Source of the DNA: Deltaproteobacteria bacterium RIFOXYD12_FULL_56_24
GTDB taxonomy: Bacteria; Desulfobacterota; Desulfobulbia; Desulfobulbales; Desulfurivibrionaceae
Length of the DNA stretch: 64,000 bases
Reading direction: 5' to 3'
NCBI GenBank assembly: GCA_001799285.1
Contig: MGTD01000018.1
Location: forward strand, 1-64,000
The notes beneath the pieces were generated by a model. It saw nothing but the letters and a program-made list of their open reading frames with translations. It searched no databases and was not told the DNA's origin. Numbering within the stretch: position 1 is the first letter of the stretch; each line of letters starts with the position of its first letter. Shown here piece after piece: positions 44,033 through 52,916 of the stretch. The translations under genes were made by a program, and so were the position numbers.

Positions 44033-44184
44033 GTAACCGATCAAGGGGCAACCCCCAAAGGTCAAATAACCACGGAACAAGCGGTCACAGGGTGCCGCAG
44101 GTTGCGGCAAGCGGGACGGCGATGCGTACTTTTGTACGTGAGCCGGACCGATCGCCGCAAGATGTGGTGCCCTGTGATCGCTTA
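44033..44184 (+). repeat. Palindromic element copy G
   Basis: The words are GTAACCGATCA (44033-44043), ACAAGCGGTCA (44077-44087) and TGATCGCTTA (44175-44184). Flanking repeats AAG followed by 7-8 T residues lie at 44022-44032 and 44185-44194, 163 bases apart; the extra base is in the T run. The inner 108 bases form a long hairpin with TTGCGGC/GCCGCAA and CGTAC/GTACG arms. It lies between gspB and the first cytochrome gene and could serve as a terminator or mRNA-end hairpin. Confidence 0.85.
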
Positions 44185-44228
44185 AAGTTTTTTTGCCATT
44201 AACCTCATTGCTCAAGGGGAGAGATATC

Positions 44229-45284
44229 ATGTTGAAACTGCGTTTTGTCGGGTCTGTTGCAATGGTTGGAGCGCTGACGCTCGCCGGGGTTTTTTTGCCG
44301 CTCCGGGGTTCTGCCGCAGTTAATCCGCTGGCGCCCGGCGACGATGCCAAGGCGCTTACTACGCATGCCCCTTACGCCAGCGGCCAATGTTCTATGTGCC
44401 ATGAAGGGGCAGTCGATGGGAAAAAAACCGGCAAGAGTCCCGGTAAAATAGCCGCTGATGTCAATGCGCTCTGCGCCAACTGCCATGAAGACATGGAGAA
44501 GGCGCTTAAAGCCAGCCGGGTAGTCCATGCACCGGTCATGGCGGGCTGCACCTCCTGCCACAACCCCCACAACTCGCCCAATAACAGCCTGCTTCTTGCC
44601 GAGGGCAAGACTCTCTGTCTGGATTGCCATGGCGAGATCCAGAAGACGATTAACGAGTCCAAGGTCCAGCATAAGGCGGTGGTCGAAAAAGGGGCTTGCA
44701 TGAACTGCCACACCCCCCATGCCTCCAACGTCCAGCATCTGCTCAAGAAACTACCCTTTGACCTCTGCATTTCCTGCCACAGCGAAGACAACAAGCTCGA
44801 TGCCAATGGCCGCCTCTTGACCAATTTTACCAAGCTGCTGGCGAACAATTCCTTCCAGCACGAACCGGTGAAAAGCAAGGATTGCAGTGCCTGCCACCTG
44901 ACCCACGGCAGCAAAAATTCCAACCTGCTGGTTGCCGAATATCCGGCTCTTTTCTACTCTCCGTATATCCCGGCCAATTACGCTCTCTGTTACCGCTGTC
45001 ACAACGACCAGAACATGGCAGACCCCCAGACTACTACCACCACCGGCTTTCGCGACGGCTCGCGGAATCTTCATTATCTTCATGTCAACAAAACTGACCG
45101 GGGACGGACCTGCCGCGCCTGTCATGAGGTCCATGCCTCAAAAAATCCCCACCAGCTCCGCGATGGCGTTCCGTTTGGACCGCAAAACTGGATGTTGCCG
45201 ATTAATTACACCAAGACCAAAACCGGTGGCTCCTGCACCAAGACCTGCCATCAGACCAAGACTTATGATAATACTAAAAAATAA
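44229..45284 (+). CDS. Multiheme cytochrome c (nine CXXCH plus one CX3CH)
   Basis: The 351-residue protein has a signal peptide (about residues 1-30, ending GSAA), so it is periplasmic or exported. Heme motifs in order are CSMCH, CANCH, CTSCH, CLDCH, CMNCH, CISCH, CSACH, CYRCH and CRACH, plus a final CTKTCH with three spacer residues. Paired CHNPH, CHTPH and CHLTH motifs show the doubled-CXXCH fold. The ATG at 44229 follows GGGGAGAG. It opens the plus-strand cytochrome cluster and is likely a periplasmic or outer-membrane electron carrier. Confidence 0.9.
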   Translation: MLKLRFVGSVAMVGALTLAGVFLPLRGSAAVNPLAPGDDAKALTTHAPYASGQCSMCHEGAVDGKKTGKSPGKIAADVNALCANCHEDMEKALKASRVVHAPVMAGCTSCHNPHNSPNNSLLLAEGKTLCLDCHGEIQKTINESKVQHKAVVEKGACMNCHTPHASNVQHLLKKLPFDLCISCHSEDNKLDANGRLLTNFTKLLANNSFQHEPVKSKDCSACHLTHGSKNSNLLVAEYPALFYSPYIPANYALCYRCHNDQNMADPQTTTTTGFRDGSRNLHYLHVNKTDRGRTCRACHEVHASKNPHQLRDGVPFGPQNWMLPINYTKTKTGGSCTKTCHQTKTYDNTKK

Positions 45285-45407
45285 TGGCGTGAATGGGTCA
45301 GGAAAAAGAGAGCCTTCCCTGGGCATCAGTTTCTGAATAGCCTGCCCGTCCATCGGCTGGGTGATGTGAACAATCAGGTTCAACAGCAAACAGGTTGGAG
45401 GAATCCC

Positions 45408-46247
45408 ATGCGAAATCGATTGGTTAGCACCCTGCTCCTCGGCGGTCTTATCCTGTTGCTGCCTCAGATGGCTTGGCCTGAAGAGAGCATGGCCTTCGCC
45501 AACCTGACGATCGGCAAGGACGTCCTCGATAACACGGCCTTGCCGACCATAGATGGCGGCCAGGCCAGCCTGCTGGATCCGAAAAAAGGCGCTAATGTTT
45601 TCATCTTCTTCCGCTCCGGAGCCGAGCCCTCGCGGCTCGGCTTGACGGAGATGGGAAAATGCGCGGAGGAGCTGGCCTCTTATTCGGTCCATTGGGTGGG
45701 CCTGGTGTCCGACCGCGATCCAGTTGAAGCGGTCAAGGCGATGGTCGCCGAAAGCAGATTTCCCGGGCCGGTCCTGATCGATACCGGCAACGCGCTCTAC
45801 GGCAAATTCGGGGCACTGCTCCATCCGGTAGTCGGTATCGCCGATCAAAATGGTCTGTTCACTGCCTACCAGCCCTACGCCCAGATCAATTTCTGCGCCA
45901 GGGTCAAGGCCCAGGTGCTCCGAACCCTGGGGAAGATCAGTGAGGAAGAACTGCAGCGGCAACTGAATCCAGCCGCGACGGTGAACCCGAAAAACGATGA
46001 TTCCAAGGCGCTCCGGAACCTGAAGATGGGAGAGCGATTATTTGCGGTCGGCAATTACGAACAGGCCCTGGCCACCGCCCGGCGCAGTCTCCAACTGGCA
46101 CCGGACCTGCCCGAGGCTCACGGCCTGGCCGCCTTGTCCCTCGCCTCGATGAAGCAGTGCGCCGAGGCGGCTGAACATCAAAAACGGGCGCTGGCCGGCA
46201 ACCCTCAGGAACCAAAGGCCCTCGAGGCACAGCGGCTCTGTAAGTAA
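45408..46247 (+). CDS. Exported thioredoxin-fold protein with TPR end
   Basis: In this 279-residue protein a signal peptide (about residues 1-20) is followed by a redoxin-like domain (VFIFFRSGAEPSRLGLTEMG, WVGLVSDRDPVEAVKAMVAE, PVLIDTGNALYGKFG) and two TPR-like helices at the C-terminus (AVGNYEQALATARRSLQLAP). The usual CXXC is replaced by SGAEPS, so it is not a normal thioredoxin. The ATG at 45408 has GGAGG six bases upstream. It lies between cytochrome genes and may aid cytochrome maturation or assembly of the conduit, by position only. Confidence 0.7.
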   Translation: MRNRLVSTLLLGGLILLLPQMAWPEESMAFANLTIGKDVLDNTALPTIDGGQASLLDPKKGANVFIFFRSGAEPSRLGLTEMGKCAEELASYSVHWVGLVSDRDPVEAVKAMVAESRFPGPVLIDTGNALYGKFGALLHPVVGIADQNGLFTAYQPYAQINFCARVKAQVLRTLGKISEEELQRQLNPAATVNPKNDDSKALRNLKMGERLFAVGNYEQALATARRSLQLAPDLPEAHGLAALSLASMKQCAEAAEHQKRALAGNPQEPKALEAQRLCK

Positions 46248-46273
46248 TAAAAAATTAAATAAGAGGTGCCGCG

Positions 46274-46819
46274 ATGAATCCTTCCCGGATTTTGTTTTTG
46301 TTCGGACTCTTTTTGTTTTTGCTGGTGACCGGCGGAACATCAACAACCCTGGCGGACAGCCGGAACGTATCCCAGGTTTCCGGAGCCACAACTGAAAAGT
46401 TCGTTGCTCTGCTGGTTGCCGACATCCATGAAGGGCAAGCGGTGGAGACCACGGCCAGTGGCCGGGCGGAGTTTGAGGTGGTCGAGAATGGCGCCGGACT
46501 GGCCTACACCATCACGGTGTCGGGGCTGGAATCCCCCTACATGGCTCACCTGCGCCTGGGAAAGTCAATGGATCATCAGGGCTCGCTGGTGGTTTGGCTC
46601 TGGCCGGTCGATCGTAAACCCATTGAAGGAAAAAATGAGCGACATGATGGCCTGCTGGGCTCCGGCGTGATTCGCGCCAAGGAGCTCACTGGTGTCCTGG
46701 TCAACAAAAAAATGGCTGATCTCCTGGCTGCCATCCGGGATGGCAAGGTAGACGCCGATATTCACACCCGGCGCCATATGCCTGGGGAATTGCGTGGGTG
46801 GCTGGTCAAGGCGGAATAA
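46274..46819 (+). CDS. CHRD-domain exported protein
   Basis: The 181-residue protein has a signal peptide (residues 1-28) and a CHRD-like domain: FVALLVADIHEGQAVETTAS, GRAEFEVVENGAGLAYTITV, HLRLGKSMDHQGSLVVWLWP and the closing VDADIHTRRHMPGELRGWL. CHRD proteins are secreted, of unknown function, and are often found beside multiheme cytochromes. It starts 26 bases after the thioredoxin-like gene, in the same operon. Histidines in HTRRHMPGE could bind metal. Confidence 0.8.
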   Translation: MNPSRILFLFGLFLFLLVTGGTSTTLADSRNVSQVSGATTEKFVALLVADIHEGQAVETTASGRAEFEVVENGAGLAYTITVSGLESPYMAHLRLGKSMDHQGSLVVWLWPVDRKPIEGKNERHDGLLGSGVIRAKELTGVLVNKKMADLLAAIRDGKVDADIHTRRHMPGELRGWLVKAE

Positions 46820-47017
46820 TTATCTCGGCAAATCTTGATGGTCTCGTAAAAAGGGAAAAAGGTCACAGGTCCGCGACACAAAATCAAATGGTTACGCAGC
46901 GGCAACCGTTGTAATCGCGACTTTTTGCGATTTCAACAAACCGTTGTGAAAAACAACCTTGATATTTGTAAAACAAAAGCGGCATAAGGGGCCGCAAGGA
47001 AAGGCACAGAATTGAAC

Positions 47018-47070
47018 GTAACCAATCGCGGGGTAAGCCCACAAAGGTTAAATAACCTCGAAACAAGCGG
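47018..47070 (+). repeat. Truncated palindromic element (left end only)
   Basis: GTAACCAATCG, the block ACAAAGGTTAAATAACCTCG and AACAAGCGG match the first 52 bases of copies F, G and H, but the hairpin half is missing. The barrel-protein gene begins eight bases later, so the fragment probably forms part of its leader. Confidence 0.7.
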
Positions 47071-47077
47071 CTCCTGA

Positions 47078-48385
47078 ATGCAGCCAATCTCCATGTCTAC
47101 AGATTTTTCCAATTTCCTCCGGATGACAGCGGCAGCCTGGCCAAGGGCTATTTTCCTGGCCCTGTTGCTGGCCTCTCCCGCTCTGGCCTTTGATCCGCCG
47201 GTTTACACCAGAAGGGTGAGTCCCGGGCTCGAGGTTTCCGGCCGGGCATCCACCGAACTCCAGTGGCGCCAGGAATCCCGTCGCGGTGATTATCTGCCGG
47301 CCTACCAGTACCTGCTACTGAACCTGCGGGATTTTGACCAGAATCTGCAGGAACGCCAGAGCTTCCACGCTTACGGCCGCCTTGGTACCGATCTGGCCAA
47401 CAAGGATGATAACGCCGACAGCCGGCTCTATTACGCCTATTACGAAAAACAGCGGTTGCTCGATGACCAGGTCGATATCCGCCTGGGGCGCCAGTTTGTC
47501 GCGATCACCGCCGGCGCCTCCCTGATGGATGGGATGACCGTCGATTATCGGCCCGGCGGCCGCTTCAGTTACCGGCTGTTCGGCGGCGGCGATGTAGCCT
47601 TCTATACCGGTTATAACGCCAAAGATACCATTGTCGGCGGTGAGATGAGGGGCCGTTTTATGGATGACTCCCTGCTCACCGGGTTTTCCTATGCCCAACG
47701 CCGGGAGGATGCCGATCTGGCCACCGAGCTGATTGGAGCCGATTTCGACTACGGCTTCCGCAAGCTTTTGAATCTCTACGGAGAAATCCAGTACGACCGC
47801 CTTTCCGACCGGGTCAGCTACGGGCTTGTCGGCGGCAATTATCACGGCAGCGACCGATGGGGCTTAAGGGCGGAATACCTCTATTCTCTGCCGGTTTTTT
47901 CAAGCACCTCGATCTATTCGGTTTTTGCGGTGAGCAAGTACCAGGAGGCCATGGCCGAGGCCAACTACTCTTTCGGCCCGGGCCACCGGGTCTTCGGGCG
48001 CTACAGCCGGGAAATCTACGAGGATTTCACTGCTGCCGATGTCTTCGAGGCCGGGGTGGAAAAAATCCGGACTGACCGTTTTTCCGGTTCGCTGAGCGGT
48101 ATCTGGCGACTGGACAAGGATGGGCAGGATCTGCACGGCGCCAGGATCCGGGCTGCCTGGCTTATGACCGAGGCCATCCAGGCCGGGCTCGGCGCCGAAA
48201 TAGATGTCCTCCAGCGGCGGCTCGATGAATTCGAGGACGATACGATCAGCACTCGCTACTGGGCCTATTGCACCGCCCGACTGCGCCGCGACCTCGAACT
48301 CCAGGCCCGTCTGGAGAGGGCTGAAAGCGATGGCTTCTGGGGTTATGAGAATCGGGGCACCCTGCGAGTTAACGTGATTTTTTAA
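47078..48385 (+). CDS. Outer-membrane beta-barrel of the first cytochrome cluster
   Basis: This 435-residue protein has a signal peptide ending ASPALA (about residue 36) and then many alternating short strands (RLYYAYYEKQRLLDDQVDIR, LGRQFVAITAG, FSYRLFGGGDVAFYTGY), ending in phenylalanine as outer-membrane proteins do. It is of the size and context of the barrel subunit in porin-cytochrome conduits, though not clearly MtrB by motif. The start at 47078 is uncertain because no good ribosome binding site is seen; ATG 47093 is an alternative. It is flanked by cytochrome genes on both sides. Confidence 0.75.
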   Translation: MQPISMSTDFSNFLRMTAAAWPRAIFLALLLASPALAFDPPVYTRRVSPGLEVSGRASTELQWRQESRRGDYLPAYQYLLLNLRDFDQNLQERQSFHAYGRLGTDLANKDDNADSRLYYAYYEKQRLLDDQVDIRLGRQFVAITAGASLMDGMTVDYRPGGRFSYRLFGGGDVAFYTGYNAKDTIVGGEMRGRFMDDSLLTGFSYAQRREDADLATELIGADFDYGFRKLLNLYGEIQYDRLSDRVSYGLVGGNYHGSDRWGLRAEYLYSLPVFSSTSIYSVFAVSKYQEAMAEANYSFGPGHRVFGRYSREIYEDFTAADVFEAGVEKIRTDRFSGSLSGIWRLDKDGQDLHGARIRAAWLMTEAIQAGLGAEIDVLQRRLDEFEDDTISTRYWAYCTARLRRDLELQARLERAESDGFWGYENRGTLRVNVIF

Positions 48386-48408
48386 ACAGGCTGTTAGATT
48401 TAAAGCTG

Positions 48409-48454
48409 AGTTGAGCAGCTTGCCTGCTCAAACGAAACTTATACCCCTTGGGTG
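48409..48454. repeat. 46-bp hairpin repeat, intergenic copy
   Basis: This stretch matches 44 of 46 bases at 56682-56727. It holds an inverted repeat TTGAGCAG/CTGCTCAA followed by GAAACTTAT and CCCCTTGGG. Here it is intergenic, between the barrel gene and the decaheme gene. In the other copy it encodes the N-terminus of a cytochrome. Confidence 0.75.
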
Positions 48455-48510
48455 CAAGAAGAATTATCCCGCCAAATCATCCAGCAGACGAACAGACTAA
48501 CGGTCTTAAC

Positions 48511-49407
48511 ATGAAGAAATTTGCCGCTATATTGCTGATCATTTTCGCTCTGCTGTCCGTATCGTGGACGGCCTTGGCCCAGCAGGACTATGCCCCCACC
48601 TTCAACCATGATCAGCATCGCTACCTGATTTTCCCCGGTTCGCCCTGCACCACCTGCCATCTGCCGGAAAGCCCCACCGTTGTGCCGGAGCGCCGGGCCT
48701 GCCGGCAATGCCATGACCAGAAGTTCGCCGAACTGGTAAAATTGCCCGCCCTGCGCAATACCCACGGCCCGCTCTGGGGTTTCACCCACGGTCCCTTCGC
48801 TAAAAGCCGGCAGATCGATTGTGCCAACTGTCATCAGCAGGATTACTGCTTGAACTGCCATGTCCAGGGGCCTGCCATGGAGATGGGCAAGTTCGGCGGT
48901 GGTCTGGTCAATGTCCATCGCAGTGATTTCAAGGTCAGCCACCCTTTGCTCGCTCGGACCAACCCCAGGCTTTGTTCAACTTGCCACGAACCGGCCTCCT
49001 GCGAGTCCTGCCACAACAGTTTCCGCCGCGACACCGTGGGGGACGGTCGGGCGGCCAGCCCCTCCCACCGGAGGGTCTTTGACCTGGGAATCAACGGCGA
49101 CATCGAAGCGATCCACGCCAATTACCGGGGCCAGGGAGCCCTGAGTCGTTGCGACGACTGCCACCTCCACGGCGGGGTCGCACCGAGCATGCATGTCTGG
49201 AGCAAGGACCATGCCCGGGAGGCCCGGCGTAGTCTCAATACCTGCCAGGCCTGTCATCCCGGCGGAGATACTTGCATCAGGTGCCACAGTGCCATTGGCG
49301 GTCCCGGCGGCATCAATCCACATGGTCCAGGCTTTGCAGGCCGTCGAGCGGATAGGTTGCGCAAGGCCTCCGGCGGCGCTACCTGTATCCGCTGTCATAA
49401 ACCTTAA
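48511..49407 (+). CDS. Decaheme cytochrome c
   Basis: The 298-residue protein has a signal peptide (residues 1-22, ending ALAQ) and ten CXXCH motifs: CTTCH, CRQCH, CANCH, CLNCH, CSTCH, CESCH, CDDCH, CQACH and two CIRCH. The spacing and FNHDQHR start resemble periplasmic decaheme partners of outer-membrane barrels (MtrA/OmaB-like by size and heme number). It lies next to a barrel gene and a lipoprotein cytochrome, so a trans-membrane conduit role is the best reading. The ATG at 48511 begins just before the signal peptide; longer forms are rejected. Confidence 0.9.
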   Translation: MKKFAAILLIIFALLSVSWTALAQQDYAPTFNHDQHRYLIFPGSPCTTCHLPESPTVVPERRACRQCHDQKFAELVKLPALRNTHGPLWGFTHGPFAKSRQIDCANCHQQDYCLNCHVQGPAMEMGKFGGGLVNVHRSDFKVSHPLLARTNPRLCSTCHEPASCESCHNSFRRDTVGDGRAASPSHRRVFDLGINGDIEAIHANYRGQGALSRCDDCHLHGGVAPSMHVWSKDHAREARRSLNTCQACHPGGDTCIRCHSAIGGPGGINPHGPGFAGRRADRLRKASGGATCIRCHKP

Positions 49408-49411
49408 TAGA

Positions 49412-50473
49412 ATGGAACCAGTTTTGCGTAAGTCAAACCGTATTTCCTGTTTATCGGCCTTCCTGTTGTTTATTTCTTTGACTGCCTGCAGTGGCGGCGG
49501 CGCCGACCCGGCTGCGGGCAACATCACCATCCCGGTTTTCAGTACCGATGATCAGAACGTCACCTACATCGGCAGCGACCGTTGTCTGACTTGTCATGAA
49601 ACCCTTACTCCCGACCCGGTGGCTAGTTACTTTGCCTCCCGGCATGGACGGCCCGGTTCGGTTGATGCCACTGCCGACCCCGCCTGCCTGAGCTGCCACG
49701 ATCCCATTGGCGATGGCGGGACCCTGGCCCCCTGGTTTCGCGATCTCCCGCTTCCGGCCGGGGGGATGGCGGCGGTCGGGTGCGAAAATTGCCATGGCGC
49801 CGGCCCGCTCCACCTGGCGATAATCCCTGATCATCCTAATCCAGTGCCTGATTTCAACGTCTGCGGCAAGTGCCATGGCACCTTGCCGGCCAGCGTCCCT
49901 GAGCACGGCACCGGGATTTCCGCCAATATTCTGGCCGCATACCAGCAAAGCGCTCATGCCACCTCGTTGGGCACAATCGACTACCCCCTTTGCGCCCGCT
50001 GCCATAGCGATGATGTTTTTCGCCAATATGGCGCAGAAACCGCCGGGATGGACGGCGAACAATTGACCGCCTTTTTTCGCGACGTTGAGAGGTTGCCGGC
50101 ACTCTCCCTTATTCAATGCCGAACCTGCCATAACCATGGCGGCATCCTCCGCGCTTCGGCAACCACTGGCGCGGAAAACGGCCAGACGGTGAGCAAATAT
50201 TCCCGGCAGTTCAATCTCTGTACCGCCTGCCATCAGGTTTTTCTTACCGCTACCTTTAATCCGGCCAGTTCCACTTACAGCTATCTGCTGGATACCAGCA
50301 AAACGCCTTATCATGGCATCACGGATTTGGAAGGAAGGCCCGTTCAGGGCGTGGCGGTGATTTGGGACACCCATTTCGCCACTGCGGATGGCAGTATCGC
50401 CGGTTATGCGGTTAATCCCGCTGCCGAGCAAGCCTGTTTGGGTTGCCACGATCCCCATGGCACCACCAAGTGA
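49412..50473 (+). CDS. Octaheme lipoprotein cytochrome c
   Basis: The 353-residue protein has a lipobox LTAC (Cys25 region: FISLTACSGGGAD), so it is lipid-anchored, probably at the cell surface. Eight CXXCH motifs occur: CLTCH, CLSCH, CENCH, CGKCH, CARCH, CRTCH, CTACH and CLGCH. It starts 4 bases after the decaheme gene stops. With that gene and the barrel it completes a porin / periplasmic decaheme / outer lipoprotein set. It is the last gene of the plus cluster; a hairpin terminator overlaps its stop. Confidence 0.9.
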   Translation: MEPVLRKSNRISCLSAFLLFISLTACSGGGADPAAGNITIPVFSTDDQNVTYIGSDRCLTCHETLTPDPVASYFASRHGRPGSVDATADPACLSCHDPIGDGGTLAPWFRDLPLPAGGMAAVGCENCHGAGPLHLAIIPDHPNPVPDFNVCGKCHGTLPASVPEHGTGISANILAAYQQSAHATSLGTIDYPLCARCHSDDVFRQYGAETAGMDGEQLTAFFRDVERLPALSLIQCRTCHNHGGILRASATTGAENGQTVSKYSRQFNLCTACHQVFLTATFNPASSTYSYLLDTSKTPYHGITDLEGRPVQGVAVIWDTHFATADGSIAGYAVNPAAEQACLGCHDPHGTTK

Positions 50474-50489
50474 TTTTAATTGGTGGTGC
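50460..50489. terminator. Hairpin at the convergent end of the two cytochrome clusters
   Basis: GCACCACCAA (50460-50469) pairs with TTGGTGGTGC (50480-50489), a 10-bp perfect stem that includes the stop codon region of the octaheme gene. The downstream T run is short (TTT), so efficiency is uncertain. The minus-strand cluster ends 20 bases further right at 50510. Confidence 0.6.
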
Positions 50490-50509
50490 TTTCCTGGAAT
50501 GTTCTCTGT

Positions 50510-52915
50510 CTATTCGCCACGCCGCCTCGTTTTAAAAGTCTTCAGGGACTCGATAAGTCTTGACGGATCATAGTACGGGTTATCCTTGCTCCGTGCTTTC
50601 TCGGTGTGAAAGTACTGGTATTTGTAGCGCGTCTCCTGCCGGTGGCAATCGACACAGCTCGTCTTTGCCGGGTCTTCCGCTTTGAGGAAGGCGGTCTTCG
50701 AAGACAGGGTGCGGCTGGCCCTTCCTTCCAGCAGGGTGGCGCTCCACAGATGGGGATCGTGGCAGGTCAGGCAATGAATTTCCAGATCAAGGCTCTTGCC
50801 CTCTTTCCGGAGATCACCCTTTGCCAATAACAAAGGATCTGCCAGCAGAAAACTCTCCGGATGGCGGTACAGTTTAACGAGCGCTTTTTCTCCGGGTCCA
50901 TTCTGCCGGTGGCATTCCAGGCACCGCCTGCTTTTCGGTTTTTCTTCCGGGAAGAATTTGCTGGTATCTCTTGCCCAGAGGGGTGCCTCTTTGCCCCGGT
51001 GGACAACGTGGCAGAACTCGCAGACCCCCTTCTTTTCCTTTTCCGACACATCGTGTTTGCTCTGAAAAACCCGGTATTCGGTCTTGTGGCATTCCTTGCA
51101 CAAACCCCCTTTAGAGTTCTCAATTCTGAGAAAGCTGTTGCTGAGGTCTCCATCGGTCAGTTTGCCGGGGCCGAAGTCCTCTTGGGTTGGCGACCAGCGA
51201 TGCGGCTGATGGCAGGATGCGCAGCTCACTTCGGTATCTTTCTTTTTCCCTTCCGCCTCTTTTGGCTTCTTGCCCAGGGTGTGGCTGATTTTCCCGGTAA
51301 GCTTCTTTTCGCCGACCTTTCCTTCCTCGTGGCACGACAAGCAGTAAAGGTTGGCCGGGTTCCTGCTTATTTCCGCCGGATAATTCCCGCTGGGCAGAGG
51401 CACGGCAAAACCGATGGGAGTCGGGCCTTCATGAACCAGATGGCAGGTGCCGCAGAGGCCGGATTCCTTGGGGCCTTCCTTGCGGATGTTCTCATATTTT
51501 TTTTCAAAAAGAGTTGCATCGTGCCCTGTCCCCTTCACATACTTTTCATTGAGATGGCACTTGCCGCACAGGTCGGTTTTGTTTTCCGCGCGGAGGAATT
51601 TGGTCTTGACCAGACCCCGCTCGTCCCGGTCGCTTTCTTTGCTGAGCTTGAGGCTTTTGCTGCCATGGGAATCGTGACAGGAAGAACAGTACACCTTGTT
51701 GCCCTCGCCAAAATCATCGGCAAACAAAGGCAGCTCGATTTTCAACCCCTTGGTGAGTTTTGCGGAATCTTTGCCCAGCGAATGGCTGTATGGCCCCTTG
51801 ATTTCCACCTTGGTGACCTTTCGGTTCATACCGTGACAGGAGGCGCACACCTCCGTGGCAAGGGGCTCGCCACCCTTCAGCTTCTGGGCCCAGCCATGGG
51901 AGCCGTGGCAAAAACTACAGGTGCCGACCTCCTGAACCGACTTGCCCTTGGCGGTTTTGAGTTCCTTGCCGGTAATTGCCAGATTATGCGGGGTTTCGCG
52001 CACGACCTTCAGGCTGTCGTGACACTGAAAGCAAAGCTCGGAATCTCGATTTTCCAAGGCCAGGATATCGTTTGCTGTTCCTTTGTGGACCTTGTGACAG
52101 GAAAGGCAGCCCAGTTTATTTTCTTCAAATTTGGCGCCCGCCTTTTTTAACGGCTCGGAAGGCTTGATATCCTTCAGGTCCGCGCCTATCTTATGGGCGA
52201 GCAGCTTTCTTTCCGGCCCCTGGCCGGTCTTGTCCAGGTGGCACTCTCCGCAAATCACCGAAACCCCGGCCGCAGATGGAATCAGGTATTCGCGCGCGCT
52301 GCCGTGCACCTTGTGGCAAGAATTGCAGATGACGTCCTTCTGGTTGGTAGCCGGTCTTAGCCCCGACCTTTTGAGGCTCTCCGGAAAGCCCCCTTTTATC
52401 TCTTTCAGGGTCGTATGGAAGCCCTTGGCCGGGCCCGCGTCATAGCTGGGGTGACAGGCTCTGCACATCTCCGAATTACGGTTGTCCATCCGGAGAAACA
52501 TCTTGTACGAGACGACTTCCTCGGAAGAACCGGAATGGATACTGTGACAGGTGCCGCAATATATCTCCCCCTTGACGCTCAGCGGGAATTTGCTTTCGTC
52601 AATTTTCATCTTGGCCGAAGGCTTCTTGAAAACCGTATGCCTCTTGCCTGCCCACGAGGCTCTGGAATCGACGACAAAGCCGTCATGGCAGCTGTAGCAC
52701 ATCTCTTCTGCGCTTACGACCCCGTAGGCATTTTTCATCAACACATTGGTGTTGATCCACGGGATAACGGTCTCTTCGCCGGTTTTAAAGTCGTCCATCC
52801 ACATAACGTGGCAGACGGCGCACTCTCTTTTTGAGGAGGCTTCAAGGGCAAAGGCCAAAGAGAGCGACCCCAGGGCAAGGAAGACTGCTGTCGTAAAAGC
52901 CGCGATAAACCTCAT
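50510..52915 (-). CDS. Twenty-heme cytochrome c
   Basis: The 801-residue protein has a signal peptide (residues 1-24, ending AFA) and twenty CXXCH motifs spread evenly along the whole chain, most in doubled-CXXCH repeats (CH...HG or CH...H pairs such as CHSIH, CHKVH, CHDSH). It is rich in Lys and Glu between hemes. Its size suits a wire-like periplasmic or extracellular carrier. It is the last gene of the nine-gene minus cluster, 1 base after the NHL-repeat gene. No lipobox or C-terminal anchor is seen. Confidence 0.93.
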   Translation of the reverse strand: MRFIAAFTTAVFLALGSLSLAFALEASSKRECAVCHVMWMDDFKTGEETVIPWINTNVLMKNAYGVVSAEEMCYSCHDGFVVDSRASWAGKRHTVFKKPSAKMKIDESKFPLSVKGEIYCGTCHSIHSGSSEEVVSYKMFLRMDNRNSEMCRACHPSYDAGPAKGFHTTLKEIKGGFPESLKRSGLRPATNQKDVICNSCHKVHGSAREYLIPSAAGVSVICGECHLDKTGQGPERKLLAHKIGADLKDIKPSEPLKKAGAKFEENKLGCLSCHKVHKGTANDILALENRDSELCFQCHDSLKVVRETPHNLAITGKELKTAKGKSVQEVGTCSFCHGSHGWAQKLKGGEPLATEVCASCHGMNRKVTKVEIKGPYSHSLGKDSAKLTKGLKIELPLFADDFGEGNKVYCSSCHDSHGSKSLKLSKESDRDERGLVKTKFLRAENKTDLCGKCHLNEKYVKGTGHDATLFEKKYENIRKEGPKESGLCGTCHLVHEGPTPIGFAVPLPSGNYPAEISRNPANLYCLSCHEEGKVGEKKLTGKISHTLGKKPKEAEGKKKDTEVSCASCHQPHRWSPTQEDFGPGKLTDGDLSNSFLRIENSKGGLCKECHKTEYRVFQSKHDVSEKEKKGVCEFCHVVHRGKEAPLWARDTSKFFPEEKPKSRRCLECHRQNGPGEKALVKLYRHPESFLLADPLLLAKGDLRKEGKSLDLEIHCLTCHDPHLWSATLLEGRASRTLSSKTAFLKAEDPAKTSCVDCHRQETRYKYQYFHTEKARSKDNPYYDPSRLIESLKTFKTRRRGE

Positions 52916-52916
52916 C

